64,000 bases of DNA from NCBI RefSeq assembly GCF_002607735.1, contig NZ_NBVR01000024.1:1-64000 (forward strand). Direction: 5' to 3'. The notes below the pieces were generated by a model. That model was not told where the DNA came from, did not search any database, and saw nothing but the letters and a program-made list of their open reading frames with translations. The stretch comes from Proteus alimentorum. GTDB lineage: Bacteria > Pseudomonadota > Gammaproteobacteria > Enterobacterales > Enterobacteriaceae. The position numbers were made by a program, and so were the translations under genes. Numbering within the stretch: position 1 is the stretch's first letter; every line of letters begins with the position of its first letter. Shown here piece by piece: positions 30,329 through 39,835 of the stretch.

Positions 30329-30674
30329 ATCGATTATGCAAATGATAATCCTCAATCACAGAAAATCATTTTATCTTTTTCACGGTCTGCAGCACCTATT
30401 ACGCTGATTGATAAAGGAGTAACTGATGGCGTGACATTAACCCCTGCGATTGAAGGTTATTGGCAGTGGCAAGATGGACAGCAATATTATTTATTGGTTT
30501 GTTGATGATGCTTATTTAGGGAATAGTACAAAGCAGCGTTCAATAGAGTGGTATCCCAAAGAAAGCGGTCGCTATTGTATTCGTGCAGTAGACGATAAAG
30601 GAAGAGCAGATGCACGAAATATTCGTGTTGATATTATTGGTGTGATTAACAAACAAAAAATCGACGTACATTAA
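30329..30674 (+). pseudogene. pbpC: Relic of the C-terminal domain of penicillin-binding protein 1C
   Basis: One frame (from 30329) reads IDYANDNPQ, then ILSFSRSAAPITL and EGYWQWQDGQQYY. After a frameshift near 30480 another frame reads YWFVDDAYLGNS, WYPKESGRYCIRAVDDKGRAD. Together these match the C-terminal BiPBP-type domain of PbpC. The transglycosylase and transpeptidase domains are absent, so this is a decayed tail. Whether an intact pbpC exists elsewhere cannot be seen. Confidence 0.7.
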
Positions 30675-30845
30675 TATTGGCGTTAAAGTTTGTAAGTTTT
30701 ACTTAATGGTTATCTTAACGCCAAAATATTAACTTCTATCGTTATCTTATTCTGACTATTAACTTACTATATTGTTGCGAGATAATTATTAGGTAAAATA
30801 TTGAAAAATTTATTTTATCTTGTGAGCAAGGAAGAAATAATCAAC

Positions 30846-31193
30846 ATGAAAACGAGAATTCTAAAATTAGCCTTATTAGGTGCCTTAGCATTACCTTTAG
30901 TGGGATGTGGTGGTGGAACACCGACTTGTGACAGTTCAGAAGCAAAAGGCTTAGTCATTGATATTACAAAAGATGAACTTCGTGATCAAAAAATGGCGGC
31001 CGTGATCGATCAAATCAAGATCAAAGTAGAAAGCGTGCGTACTCGAGAACATGATGAGAAAAGAGACACTTACTCGTGTGCTGCGGATCTTTCTTTTGAA
31101 GGGGCTGGCGGTAAAAACTCTATTCCTATTACTTATACCATCGAAAGTACAGATGATGGTAAACAGTTCTACGTTAACGTATTTGGTTTGTAA
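30846..31193 (+). CDS. Small lipoprotein, function unknown
   Basis: 115 aa from ATG 30846, preceded by AAGGAAG. The signal peptide ends in PLVGC (Cys near residue 21), followed by GGGTP. The mature part is about 95 aa and contains a possible disulfide pair (Cys in TPTCDSS and in TYSCAAD), then IPITYTIESTDDG and a beta-rich end. An in-frame start 15 codons upstream lacks lipoprotein features. I do not recognise the family. Confidence 0.75.
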   Translation: MKTRILKLALLGALALPLVGCGGGTPTCDSSEAKGLVIDITKDELRDQKMAAVIDQIKIKVESVRTREHDEKRDTYSCAADLSFEGAGGKNSIPITYTIESTDDGKQFYVNVFGL

Positions 31194-31206
31194 TAAGCTC
31201 AATAAG

Positions 31207-31245
31207 AAATAGATATATAGGTTATATGCCTATATATCTATTTAT
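31207..31245. terminator. Bidirectional terminator-like hairpin
   Basis: A 15-bp perfect AT-rich stem (31207-31221 with 31229-31243) and 7-nt loop between the convergent lipoprotein and DyP peroxidase genes. Confidence 0.7.
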
Positions 31246-31253
31246 GGTAAATA

Positions 31254-32183
31254 TTAAGCTAAATCATCTAAAAACTCTGGTGATGGAACAAAGAATAATG
31301 TGCCCGTTATAGGGGTACTGAATTTAAGTAATTTATCCGTATGACCTTCAGGTGTACCTGCAAACATATTTTCTAACATACGGTTAGTGGTTGAAAAATA
31401 ACGTGCATAACCAATAAAGTAAGTACCATATTCATTTTTGGATGGATTGGAAAAAGGCATATTGGCTCTGACAATTTTTAAATCTTCGCCGTTCTCATCT
31501 TGAATATTGGTGACAACATTATGTGAGCCAGGTTCTTTTTCTTCATCAGTTAATTCAACATCATTGAATTTATGTCTACCAATGACTTTTTCTTGTTCAA
31601 TAAGAGGCTGTTTTTCCCATGCTTCCATATCGTGAATATATTTTTGTACAAAAGCGTAACTGCCACCTGTAAATTCAGGATCTTCATCGCCAATAACGGC
31701 ATAAGAAGCACGCTCATCTTCATACTCAGGGTTTTCAGTTCCATCGACAAAACCAATAATAGAACGTCCGTCAAAATATCTAAACCCATGCACTTCATCA
31801 ACGGGTGTAACAATATTCTTTAGCTTTTGGCTGATGATAGACGCTAATTCGTAACAGGCTGAAACTTTGAGAGCTCGAATATGGAAAAAAAGATCGCCCG
31901 GAGTAGAAACCGCAGTATAAGTGTCACCTTTAATTTCTTTAAAGGTATTTAGCTCTTTGGGCTTTGGCTGATTGGGAAATAATGTAGTCCATGCATTTGC
32001 ACCGAATCCCATGACACAACTCGTTTCCAGTTCAGGAAAACGTGTTCTCATACTACGTATTAGGCCAGAAAAATTATTACAAAAATCGATCAGAATATCA
32101 CGGTTTTCAGGTGAGTAAGTGAGGTTAAAAACTAAAAAATAAGCATTCTCACAGGGTGATTTCGTAACATCTTGGTATTTCAT
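31254..32183 (-). CDS. DyP-type heme peroxidase (YfeX-like)
   Basis: 309 aa. Dye-decolorizing peroxidases use heme and hydrogen peroxide. The family motif GxxDG is Gly144-Phe-Val-Asp147-Gly148 in IIGFVDGTENP. The likely proximal heme ligand is His221 (GSHNVV), and the distal Arg is in KIVRANMPF near 240. There is no signal peptide, so it is cytoplasmic unless carried by an encapsulin; none is visible nearby. It resembles E. coli YfeX in length and layout. Monocistronic. Confidence 0.88.
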   Translation of the reverse strand: MKYQDVTKSPCENAYFLVFNLTYSPENRDILIDFCNNFSGLIRSMRTRFPELETSCVMGFGANAWTTLFPNQPKPKELNTFKEIKGDTYTAVSTPGDLFFHIRALKVSACYELASIISQKLKNIVTPVDEVHGFRYFDGRSIIGFVDGTENPEYEDERASYAVIGDEDPEFTGGSYAFVQKYIHDMEAWEKQPLIEQEKVIGRHKFNDVELTDEEKEPGSHNVVTNIQDENGEDLKIVRANMPFSNPSKNEYGTYFIGYARYFSTTNRMLENMFAGTPEGHTDKLLKFSTPITGTLFFVPSPEFLDDLA

Positions 32184-32373
32184 AGTGATCCCTAAATGAC
32201 GAATAATAGATGAATAGCAATTAAGTCATATTTACAAAATATTGTTTTTTTAGTTTTACACCAAAACCTTCTCTATTACAAAGAGATGATTTGAGCTTCA
32301 TTCGAATTTTTATGAATAAACAGTATCAAAAACACTATTATTTTCTCTATTTTTATAATGTTAATGCTCTGTA

Positions 32374-32958
32374 TTAATTAATATTTTCATGGCTTTGATA
32401 AACTAATGAGAGGTGTGGATGTTGCCATAAACTTGCAGGTGTGACAGTGGTTCTCTCCCACGGTATTTGCCCAATAAACCATAATTTCCAAAATTGTAAT
32501 TTGGCATTAGGATTTTTGCTTAATAATTCTTGGAATGTTTCTATTTCACCAACTCGAATAGAAAGTGCTGATTTATAAATATCAAAAACAAACTTAGAGC
32601 AAAACTGGCGGGAAGAGTCGTATTTAAAACCAGTGTGGTAGAACTTATTTAATCTTGCTGGAACTTGTGCAACAAGTGCATTTTTTTGCTCATCAGAGAG
32701 TTGTGTTGACAGGCGGCGTATTGCATAACGCTTACCCGCAGAGCGGTTAATAAAGCGCGTTAATGTGGTTGTGGTTGAGAGTGGGACTCGACTTTCGGCA
32801 ACTAAATAATCTTCACCATTATGACCAATAATAATGCCAACATGATTACTCCAGCATAAAGAAGCGGAGGAGATTTGACGAAATAAAGAGGTACCAATAC
32901 ACGTAAATACGATATCACCAACTTCTAATTTTTGTGGATAATCAATTTTTATCATCAT
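32374..32958 (-). CDS. yebB: YebB-like permuted papain-fold (YiiX/NlpC-type) protein
   Basis: 194 aa, very close to E. coli YebB by eye. [20 protein letters not shown] and [11 protein letters not shown] (His39) are followed by [10 protein letters not shown] (Glu55) and [14 protein letters not shown] (Cys120). This His-then-Cys order is that of the circularly permuted NlpC/P60-papain group (hydrolase or acyltransferase); the substrate is unknown. No signal peptide is seen. Two adjacent ATGs open the frame; either is possible. Confidence 0.88.
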   Translation of the reverse strand: MMIKIDYPQKLEVGDIVFTCIGTSLFRQISSASLCWSNHVGIIIGHNGEDYLVAESRVPLSTTTTLTRFINRSAGKRYAIRRLSTQLSDEQKNALVAQVPARLNKFYHTGFKYDSSRQFCSKFVFDIYKSALSIRVGEIETFQELLSKNPNAKLQFWKLWFIGQIPWERTTVTPASLWQHPHLSLVYQSHENIN

Positions 32959-33112
32959 TATATGACCTATTAAATAGAAACATAATCACCATTCTTTGAC
33001 CATAGTAATTAGATAAGGTTTCTATTTAATAACTCAATGATCTTAATACAAAAAGAACACTACAATTTAAGGTGTTCTTAATTTTAAGAGAAAAATTGTT
33101 CTTTATTCACAA

Positions 33113-33150
33113 TAAGAAGATAAATTTAGAATATTAAATTTATCTTCTTA
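33113..33150. repeat. 16-bp perfect inverted repeat downstream of the VanW-family gene
   Basis: Bases 33113-33128 pair with 33135-33150 without mismatch and with a 6-nt loop. The stem is nearly all A/T. It lies between the VanW gene's 3' end and yebB and may act as a weak terminator for the VanW gene on the minus strand; a clear T tract is missing. Confidence 0.6.
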
Positions 33151-33178
33151 TCAAGTTATAAAAATATATTTAAGTGAA

Positions 33179-34003
33179 TTAACTTAGTTGTTCATCTGAA
33201 ATATCGTATTTCACAACTACACTATTTTCATAAAGCAAATCTGATGTAATTAATTGAGGAAAAGCGCCCACATTGTTTTTAGTGTAAATATCTCGCCAAA
33301 TTTCATTACAACGATATACATGCTCTCCCTTTTTGATAAAAGAAGAAGATTTTTCATAAATATGATAACGATATTCCCTTGCTTCGCTACAAAGGAGTTC
33401 ACCTTCTAACTGGTGCTCAGCGACATGTAATCTAATTTGGTAATCATAAGGTGTTGGATTATATAAGACTAAATCTACATAGTTATAAAAAATAGCGGCT
33501 CCTGAGCCAAAAGGAAGTACTCGTCCTTCATCAGGAAAGGGATCAAAACTATGATTAGCTTTTTCGATCACTTTTAATTCAGAGTGTAGTGCTAACCAAT
33601 GTATTAAATTGCTGGCCTGACAAATTCCACCACCTACACCTTTTCTTGCTTCACCATAGGAGAGCTGCATACCATCAATAAAACCTCTTTTATAGCTAGG
33701 TTTACCGATTAAATAGCAAAAAGAGAAATACTCTCCTGGCTTAATCACGATACCATCTAATGCTTGTTCAACTAATTTAAGATTCGTTATTTTATTGTAT
33801 TGTAATTGGATATCACTTTCGCCACGGCGACTAATTAATTTAGATGTATGTTTTAGATAACGGTGTGAAAGTCGTTGTTCTGGTTGAACGTCTCTGCTGT
33901 ATTTTCGACCTGAAAATCGCCAACTAAGAGAGCGAAATAAACGTCGTTGTGCCACTCTCAAAGTATAAAGAATAGGGTGATAAGATGAGAGTGTTCTACG
34001 CAT
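33179..34003 (-). CDS. VanW family protein
   Basis: 274 aa. The central block carries the VanW-family pattern IKPGEYFSFCYLIGKPSYKRGF, then GVGGGICQASNLIHWLAL and HSFDPFPDEGRVLPFGSGAA. VanW proteins are widespread, and their biochemical role is not established. The basic N-terminal 40 residues look unstructured; no signal peptide or membrane helix is evident. Monocistronic. Vancomycin-resistance function is not implied by the name. Confidence 0.82.
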   Translation of the reverse strand: MRRTLSSYHPILYTLRVAQRRLFRSLSWRFSGRKYSRDVQPEQRLSHRYLKHTSKLISRRGESDIQLQYNKITNLKLVEQALDGIVIKPGEYFSFCYLIGKPSYKRGFIDGMQLSYGEARKGVGGGICQASNLIHWLALHSELKVIEKANHSFDPFPDEGRVLPFGSGAAIFYNYVDLVLYNPTPYDYQIRLHVAEHQLEGELLCSEAREYRYHIYEKSSSFIKKGEHVYRCNEIWRDIYTKNNVGAFPQLITSDLLYENSVVVKYDISDEQLS

Positions 34004-34123
34004 AAAATCCTTTTAAACAATAGCAAATAGAAAGAGATAAGCGTGCGTATGATAACGATTTAATGAAAATATTGATACGTTGATATCCTTAAAATAATGG
34101 GGCTAAGAAATTAGCCAATAAAT

Positions 34124-34642
34124 TTATTTATTGATATCTTTTGTTAAAATTTGAGCTTGAGATTGTAAGACAGATAAAAAATTCTTAGTAGCTGGAGAGA
34201 TATATTTTTCTTTATGGTAAAAGTAACGAATACCTCGGCTAAATTGAATATCATCGAATGCAATTTCACATAAAAGACCTGATTTTAATTCTTGCATAAT
34301 AGATAAACGGGATAAAATTGAGATCCCTAAACCGTGAATAACGCCCTGTTTTATGCCTTCTAAACTATTTATTTCCATCACATTTTTGAGTTCTTTATTA
34401 TTTTCTTGGATCCTATCTAATAAAAAATCACGGGTAGCAGAGTGTTCGGGTTTGATCAGAAAAACTTCTGATGCAATATCAGAGAATCTGCAATGTTTCT
34501 TTTCTGTCAACCAATGTTCAGGTGAACAAATAAGTACTAAGGGATCGATAAGAAAGGTATCAAAATGATATTCCGTCGGATCTAAATAAATATGATCTGA
34601 CATGATCAAAAACTCTAATTCTTGGGTATCACCAAAAGGCAT
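34124..34642 (-). pseudogene. LysR-family regulator, 5'-truncated (effector domain only)
   Basis: The 172-codon frame corresponds to the C-terminal half of a LysR-type regulator: LVLICSPEHWL, FLIKPEHSATRDFLLDRI, EGIKQGVIHGLGISILSRLSI. The winged HTH and linker helix (about the first 130 residues) are absent. The frame begins at the same spot where the divergent phosphatase gene has also lost its start. It cannot bind DNA as read, so I call it a pseudogene. Confidence 0.8.
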
Positions 34643-35153
34643 TAATCAAGCAATGGCGATAAAAGAGAGTATTAAATTGTTATCACCCGCTAGGATTATT
34701 ACGTCAGATTTAGGACGAACAGTACAAACCGCAGAAATTGTCGGCCATCCCGAAGCGGTTAAAGAACCATTACTGCGCGAATTAAATATGGGGGAATGGA
34801 CAGGACAGCGAAAACCAGAACTCATAAGACATCATGCAGATAAATACAAAAATTGGCGAGCAGGAACCTATACGCCACCTAAAGGTGAAAATTGGTTTGA
34901 TTTTTGTGATCGCATTGGTGCGGCATTACAAGGATGGGTACATAAAGAAGACAGTGATTTATTAGCGGTTGTGCATAGTGGGGTTATTCGTGCAGCCTGT
35001 AAAGTATTTTTAAATCTGTCACCTGAATTTTTATTACCCGCAACACCGGGCACAATAACGATATTCAATTTTGATCTTAATTCTGATAAAGCACCAAAAT
35101 TAGAAGCCTATAATATTGGCTCTTATATACCAGATAAGAATGTCGCTGATTAA
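34602..35153 (+). pseudogene. Histidine phosphatase family protein, 5'-truncated
   Basis: 183 codons. From about 34629 the frame reads SPKGINQAMAIKESI, then IITSDLGRTVQTAEI, ELNMGEWTGQ and AVVHSGVIRAAC, the phosphoglycerate-mutase-like histidine phosphatase fold. The N-terminal strand with the catalytic RHGxT motif is missing and is replaced by about nine unrelated codons that are the reverse complement of the LysR fragment. Without the catalytic His it should be inactive. Both genes were cut by one deletion or rearrangement near 34610-34640. Confidence 0.8.
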
Positions 35154-35235
35154 GATTAATAATAAGTGGTTTTCAAACTAATTAAATTCTTTTAATGTTA
35201 TAAAAATAGCTAAAAAAACACTCCGATATTAAATC

Positions 35236-35262
35236 AGAGCAAGGGAAACCTTGCTCTTTTTC
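35236..35262. terminator. Terminator between the phosphatase relic and the DASS transporter
   Basis: A 9-bp perfect stem (35236-35244 with 35249-35257) with a GAAA loop, followed by T residues, between convergent genes. Confidence 0.85.
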
Positions 35263-35282
35263 ATTGAAATTAAATTGATATC

Positions 35283-36755
35283 TTACCAATATCCCAGTAC
35301 CTTCCACCATACGCTACCGAGCGTTATCCAAACGATAAGGTTAACGATGCTCATCACAAATCCCGTTTTCCACCATTCACCCAATGTGGCATAGCCTGAA
35401 CCGAAAATAATTGGCGCAGTACCTGTACCATAATGCGTTAATGACATCATTAATGAAGATGAGAATGCCAAAATCAGCCCTAATAACATTGGTGGTGCGC
35501 CAAGGGCTAAACCAGCGGCATAGAAAGCGGCAAACATCGCGGTAATATGGGCTGTGGTACTGGCAAAGAAATAGTGAGAATAAACATAAATTAGGACCAG
35601 TAAGATCATCCCACTAACCCAACTTATTCCCATGCTATCAATACTTGCTCCTACACTGAGTGACAACCATTTAATTAATCCTAATTTTCCTAAGAAGGAT
35701 GCCATCATTACTAATGCGGAGAACCAAACTACTGTATCCCATGCGCCTTTGTTTTTTAAAATATCATCCCAATTTAAAACGCCTGTGCATAATAAAATCG
35801 ACAAACCAATAAATGCTGCGGTTGTTGCATTAACACTAAATCCATCACCAAATAATAATGCTGGAACACCAGCCCACATAATTAGTAATAAGGCAAAGAC
35901 GGCTAGCGTTATTTTTTCAGGTAATGAAATTGGCCCTAATTGTGCTAAACGCTCTTTAGCAAAATGAGGCGCATTTGGCGTGCTAGTTATTTCAGGTTTA
36001 TAAAGTAGATAAATGACAATAGGCATTAATATTAATGAAACGATAGCTGGCACGAAAGCCGCCATTGCCCACATAGACCAACTAAGTTCATGTGTAGGAT
36101 CTGTTTCACTAATAATTAAACTGACAATGAGCGGGTTTGGAGCGGTTGCCGTAATAAACATGGCAGACGTAATAGGGTTTATATTGTAGTTAACTAAAGA
36201 CAGGTAACGGCCTATTTTACCGCTTGTACCATCTTCCGCTTTAGAGTTAAAACTGTCTGAAATTGATCGCATAATCGGGTGAATAATTCCACCACCACGA
36301 GCCGTATTACTTGGTGTTACAGGAGCTAATATTGTTTCGGCAATCGCTAATGAATAGGCTATTCCAATGGTTTTTTTACCAAATAGTGAAATAAAATAAT
36401 AACCAATTCTAGCGCCGAGTCCGGTTTTATTTAAACTCATTGATACCATAATGGAAATACCAATTAACCAGATAAGATCATTGGAAAATCCACTTAATGC
36501 ATCACCGATAGCTGCTTTGGTTGAATTAGGATTAGTGACACCTGTAACAGCAACTAATGCGATAGCAATAATAGAAACAGCACCGATAGGAAGTGCTTTA
36601 CCAATAATGGCGGCGATAGTACCCACAAAGAGCGCTAATAAATGCCAAGCATTAGGGTCAACACCTTGTGGTACGGGAATAAGAAACCAGATAATAAGGG
36701 TAATAGAAACGGCGATTAATGTCGGTATAGGTCGTAATGGAGTTAATTTATTCAT
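35283..36755 (-). CDS. DASS-family anion:Na+ symporter (CitT/TtdT/YbhI type)
   Basis: 490 aa with roughly 12 hydrophobic segments. Typical divalent anion transporter motifs are present: LAPVTPSNTARGGGIIHPI near 143-161, NPITSAMFITATAPNPL, and a C-terminal MMSLTHYGTGTAPIIFGSGY. Members move di- or tricarboxylates such as succinate, tartrate or citrate, either as exchangers or with sodium. The substrate is not evident here and no catabolic genes adjoin it. Monocistronic, with a long AT-rich upstream region. Confidence 0.85.
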   Translation of the reverse strand: MNKLTPLRPIPTLIAVSITLIIWFLIPVPQGVDPNAWHLLALFVGTIAAIIGKALPIGAVSIIAIALVAVTGVTNPNSTKAAIGDALSGFSNDLIWLIGISIMVSMSLNKTGLGARIGYYFISLFGKKTIGIAYSLAIAETILAPVTPSNTARGGGIIHPIMRSISDSFNSKAEDGTSGKIGRYLSLVNYNINPITSAMFITATAPNPLIVSLIISETDPTHELSWSMWAMAAFVPAIVSLILMPIVIYLLYKPEITSTPNAPHFAKERLAQLGPISLPEKITLAVFALLLIMWAGVPALLFGDGFSVNATTAAFIGLSILLCTGVLNWDDILKNKGAWDTVVWFSALVMMASFLGKLGLIKWLSLSVGASIDSMGISWVSGMILLVLIYVYSHYFFASTTAHITAMFAAFYAAGLALGAPPMLLGLILAFSSSLMMSLTHYGTGTAPIIFGSGYATLGEWWKTGFVMSIVNLIVWITLGSVWWKVLGYW

Positions 36756-37287
36756 CAGGTTATTCCATTAGGTTGCAGGTTAAATAAATAATCGGAAGTA
36801 AAAAGTAAAGCTAATAAGTATTTTTATTGAAGCTAATTTTATTAACATATTATTAAATATTCATTGATTGGTGTCATAAAAATAAAATTATTTATTAACT
36901 CAATTTTAAAATAAGAGATTTTATGTAACTTAATGTTATTGAAATATAGGGTGATTATTTATCTTTATGTTTTTATTGTTGTTTTTGTTATTGTTTTTAT
37001 TATAACTAAACTTTAATAATAAAAACTAAATTCAATGATAGGTGGAAATAAAATATAATTATGATATGAGATTTTATCTCGTATCACATTTATAATATTA
37101 AATTAATAAGATTATAACGGAATATGTTATTATTTTCGGTCACCTTTATTTTATAAACCTATGTGATTATAATGTTATTAACAATAACTGAATAATGGTA
37201 AATAATATTTACAATTATTCTCGCCATAATATCGGTACCTGAAACAATTCAGCTAAATATTGAAAATAACCTAATAGGTGATACGCA
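36756..37287. other. Long AT-rich intergenic region, divergent promoters
   Basis: 532 bp between the divergent DASS transporter and LysR genes. It is extremely AT-rich with no open frame of note. It presumably carries both promoters; I could not define LysR-type sites with confidence. Confidence 0.5.
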
Positions 37288-38193
37288 ATGAAGTACGATT
37301 TAAATGATCTCTACTATTTTGTGAAAGTCGTTGAGTTTGGCGGTTTTTCACAAGCGGCAGAAATATTAGGTATACCCAAATCTAAACTAAGCCGTCGTAT
37401 CGCTGATTTAGAACAGAAACTCAATGTCTCTTTGATTTATCGCTCTACACGTCAATTTCATGTCACTAAAATCGGACAGACATTTTATCAACAGTGTAAA
37501 AATGTGGTTGCAGAAGCTGAAATTGCGGAAGAAGTTATTTGTTCAGCACAAGGGCATCCACATGGAACCATTAAACTCTCGTGCCCTGTTGCATTATTAC
37601 AAATTTATATTCAAGATATTTTGGTCGATTTTATGGAAAAATATCCAGATATTAATATTCAGATATTAGCCATTAATCGACCTGTTGATGTAATTAGTGA
37701 AGGCCTTGACTTAGCTTTACGAGTAAGAGCATTACCGCTAGATGATTCAGGTTTAACAATGAAAATTCTAGGTTATTCTCGGCGTGTTCTAGTCGCGAGC
37801 CCCCTGTTATTTGAAGGAAAAGAGATCCTAGGCTCACCAGAACAACTTGCTGATTATCCTATTTTGGCAAATAGCGAACACTCACAACAATACACAGTTA
37901 CGTTGACTCATGAAAATGGTACGGTTTCCACGCAACATGTAACGCCGAAATTAGCGACAACCGATGTTATTACGCTTTATAAAGCGACGTTAAAAGGATT
38001 AGGAATATCGCGATTACCACTGAGTGTGGTTGAACAAAAATTACAAGATGGCTCTTTAATTGAAGTCTTGCCAAATTGGCGTTTTCCTAAAGATGTTATT
38101 CATGCAGTTTATCCGTCAAGAAAAGGGTTATTACCTGCTATTCAGGTGTTGTTGGAATACCTTGCTGATAATATGTCGCCATTGAAAGAGTAG
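37288..38193 (+). CDS. LysR-family transcriptional regulator
   Basis: 301 aa. The N-terminal winged HTH (residues 1-62, FSQAAEILGIPKSKLSRRIADLE) is followed by a linker and a substrate-binding domain from about 90. It is convergent with a pirin gene and divergent from the DASS transporter. LysR-pirin pairs are common, and pirin is the more likely target, but the orientation leaves the transporter possible too. The effector is unknown. Confidence 0.88.
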   Translation: MKYDLNDLYYFVKVVEFGGFSQAAEILGIPKSKLSRRIADLEQKLNVSLIYRSTRQFHVTKIGQTFYQQCKNVVAEAEIAEEVICSAQGHPHGTIKLSCPVALLQIYIQDILVDFMEKYPDINIQILAINRPVDVISEGLDLALRVRALPLDDSGLTMKILGYSRRVLVASPLLFEGKEILGSPEQLADYPILANSEHSQQYTVTLTHENGTVSTQHVTPKLATTDVITLYKATLKGLGISRLPLSVVEQKLQDGSLIEVLPNWRFPKDVIHAVYPSRKGLLPAIQVLLEYLADNMSPLKE

Positions 38194-38203
38194 AACAATA
38201 TAA

Positions 38204-38237
38204 AAACGGCTCCGAATATTAAAGGGAGCCGTTTGAA
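38204..38237. terminator. Terminator between the LysR and pirin genes
   Basis: A 10-bp perfect stem (38204-38213 with 38225-38234), A-rich on the left and with a short T run on the right, between convergent genes. Confidence 0.78.
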
Positions 38238-38268
38238 CGTTTATTGCTTTATGTTGTATTTAAAAAGG

Positions 38269-39141
38269 TTACTCGTTAGGAATACGACCAAATTTACCTT
38301 GGTTAAAATCATCAATGGCTTGTTTGATTTGCGCTTCGCTATTCATCACAAAAGGGCCATAACCGATAACAGGCTCGTTAATAGGTTCACCACTGAGATA
38401 TAAGATGATCGCATCTTCAATCGCTTCAAGATTAACAGTGCCACCTTCATTATCTAAAATAACCAAATCACCTGTTTGCAATTGGGTTTGATTATCAAGA
38501 TAAACACTACCGTGTAAAACCAATAAGCCAACATAGCGATCTTTCTTGGTCGGTAGCGTCACTGATTTTGTACTTTTTAATTGGAGATCCCACACATCTA
38601 CAGGCGAAAAGGTTTTTGCTGCGCCATGTTTATTGTGATAATCCCCAGCAATAACGCGCAGTTGACCAGCGTTATCTGCCAAAGGAAGTACAGGGATCGC
38701 GCTTTCTTTTAGTAACTGATAGCCAGCAGGTGCTGATTTAGCCTCAGGGGGAAGATTAACCCACAACTGCACCATATCTAACACACCGCCTTTTTTGGTA
38801 AATGCATCAGAATGATATTCTTGATGTAAAATACCTGACGCAGCTGTCATCCACTGCACATCACCAGGGCCGATTACGCCACCTTCTCCGGTAGAATCAT
38901 GGTGTGCAACTTCACCTTTATAAACGATAGTGACCGTTTCAAATCCGCGGTGAGGGTGTTCGCCGACACCACGATTATGTCCCTGTGATGCGGGAAAATC
39001 AGTAGGGCCAGCTCTATCTAAAAGTAAAAATGGGTTTAAATATTTACCATGATTACCATAGCTAAAGAGTGAGCGAACATGAAAGCCATCACCAACCCAA
39101 TGTTGACGAGGCGCTTTATAAATACCGATGATCTTTTTCAT
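38269..39141 (-). CDS. Pirin family protein (cupin)
   Basis: 290 aa. The bicupin pirin metal site is visible as GEHPHRGFETVTIV (two His), SGILHQEYH and the following Glu. Bacterial pirins bind iron; some act as quercetinases, others as redox-responsive regulators, and the activity here is unknown. The LysR gene on the facing strand may control it. Monocistronic. Confidence 0.88.
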   Translation of the reverse strand: MKKIIGIYKAPRQHWVGDGFHVRSLFSYGNHGKYLNPFLLLDRAGPTDFPASQGHNRGVGEHPHRGFETVTIVYKGEVAHHDSTGEGGVIGPGDVQWMTAASGILHQEYHSDAFTKKGGVLDMVQLWVNLPPEAKSAPAGYQLLKESAIPVLPLADNAGQLRVIAGDYHNKHGAAKTFSPVDVWDLQLKSTKSVTLPTKKDRYVGLLVLHGSVYLDNQTQLQTGDLVILDNEGGTVNLEAIEDAIILYLSGEPINEPVIGYGPFVMNSEAQIKQAIDDFNQGKFGRIPNE

Positions 39142-39835
39142 AAAATGTTCCTATAAAATGTCTATAGGTTCTATTTTAGAGCGACTAATATATTTATGTA
39201 GTGCTAAAAATAGATTTCATTATTCTGAAAATAGAACAATGACAAAATGTTTCCATTTTCTATTTTTAGAATGACATTGATTATAATCAGCACTACTGAG
39301 ATTTAAATTATTTCCTCACTTAAATAGTGTTATTAAATATAAGGTTTTTGGTGTTGTAGATAATTTAATATAATTTAAGTTAAAGGCTAATTTAAATATT
39401 TCGCTAAGGAAATGTCTTTATTTTTATTTCTTGATAATATTGCTTCATTATTGTATGTTATAAAAATGTTACTAGTATCTTATTTGTTGTTGTTTTGTTT
39501 GGTTTTTATGGATTTTTGTATTGTTTCATGTTTGTTGGATATCTCTTTTTAATTCGTCATTTCATTCCTAAATTAATAAACTTTCCTCATCATAATTTAT
39601 TTAATAAATATCGTTCGATTAAATAAAAATTTTTTACAATAAATAAGTGTGACTTCTGTCACTCTACATTTTGATATTTCTTCAGTATGTTTATACGCAG
39701 AGATTAGAAATTAATAAATCAAACATTTATTTATATTGCTTAATAACTTAAGCAAATAGGCTTCTTATTATCAAAAAAACGAAATGCAAATAGATATGTG
39801 CTGTTACATATATTAAATGCGTTAAGGATATCATA
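39142..39835. other. Long AT-rich region upstream of the fdrA cluster
   Basis: 694 bp with no supported gene. It carries the promoter side of both the pirin gene and the fdrA operon, and a CRP-like palindrome at 39648-39663 listed separately. The length suggests multiple regulator sites. Confidence 0.5.
39648..39663. promoter_or_regulatory. CRP/FNR-like palindrome upstream of fdrA
   Basis: TGTGA at 39648-39652 and TCACT at 39659-39663, separated by 6 bp, match the CRP half-site arrangement (TGTGA-N6-TCACA) with one mismatch. It lies about 175 bp upstream of the fdrA start, so catabolite control of the cluster is plausible but unproven. Confidence 0.45.

Noticed and set aside
33179-34003. Vancomycin-resistance gene
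   Set aside because: The VanW family name is historical; there are no vanHAX or other resistance genes here and glycopeptides do not normally act on Gram-negative cells.
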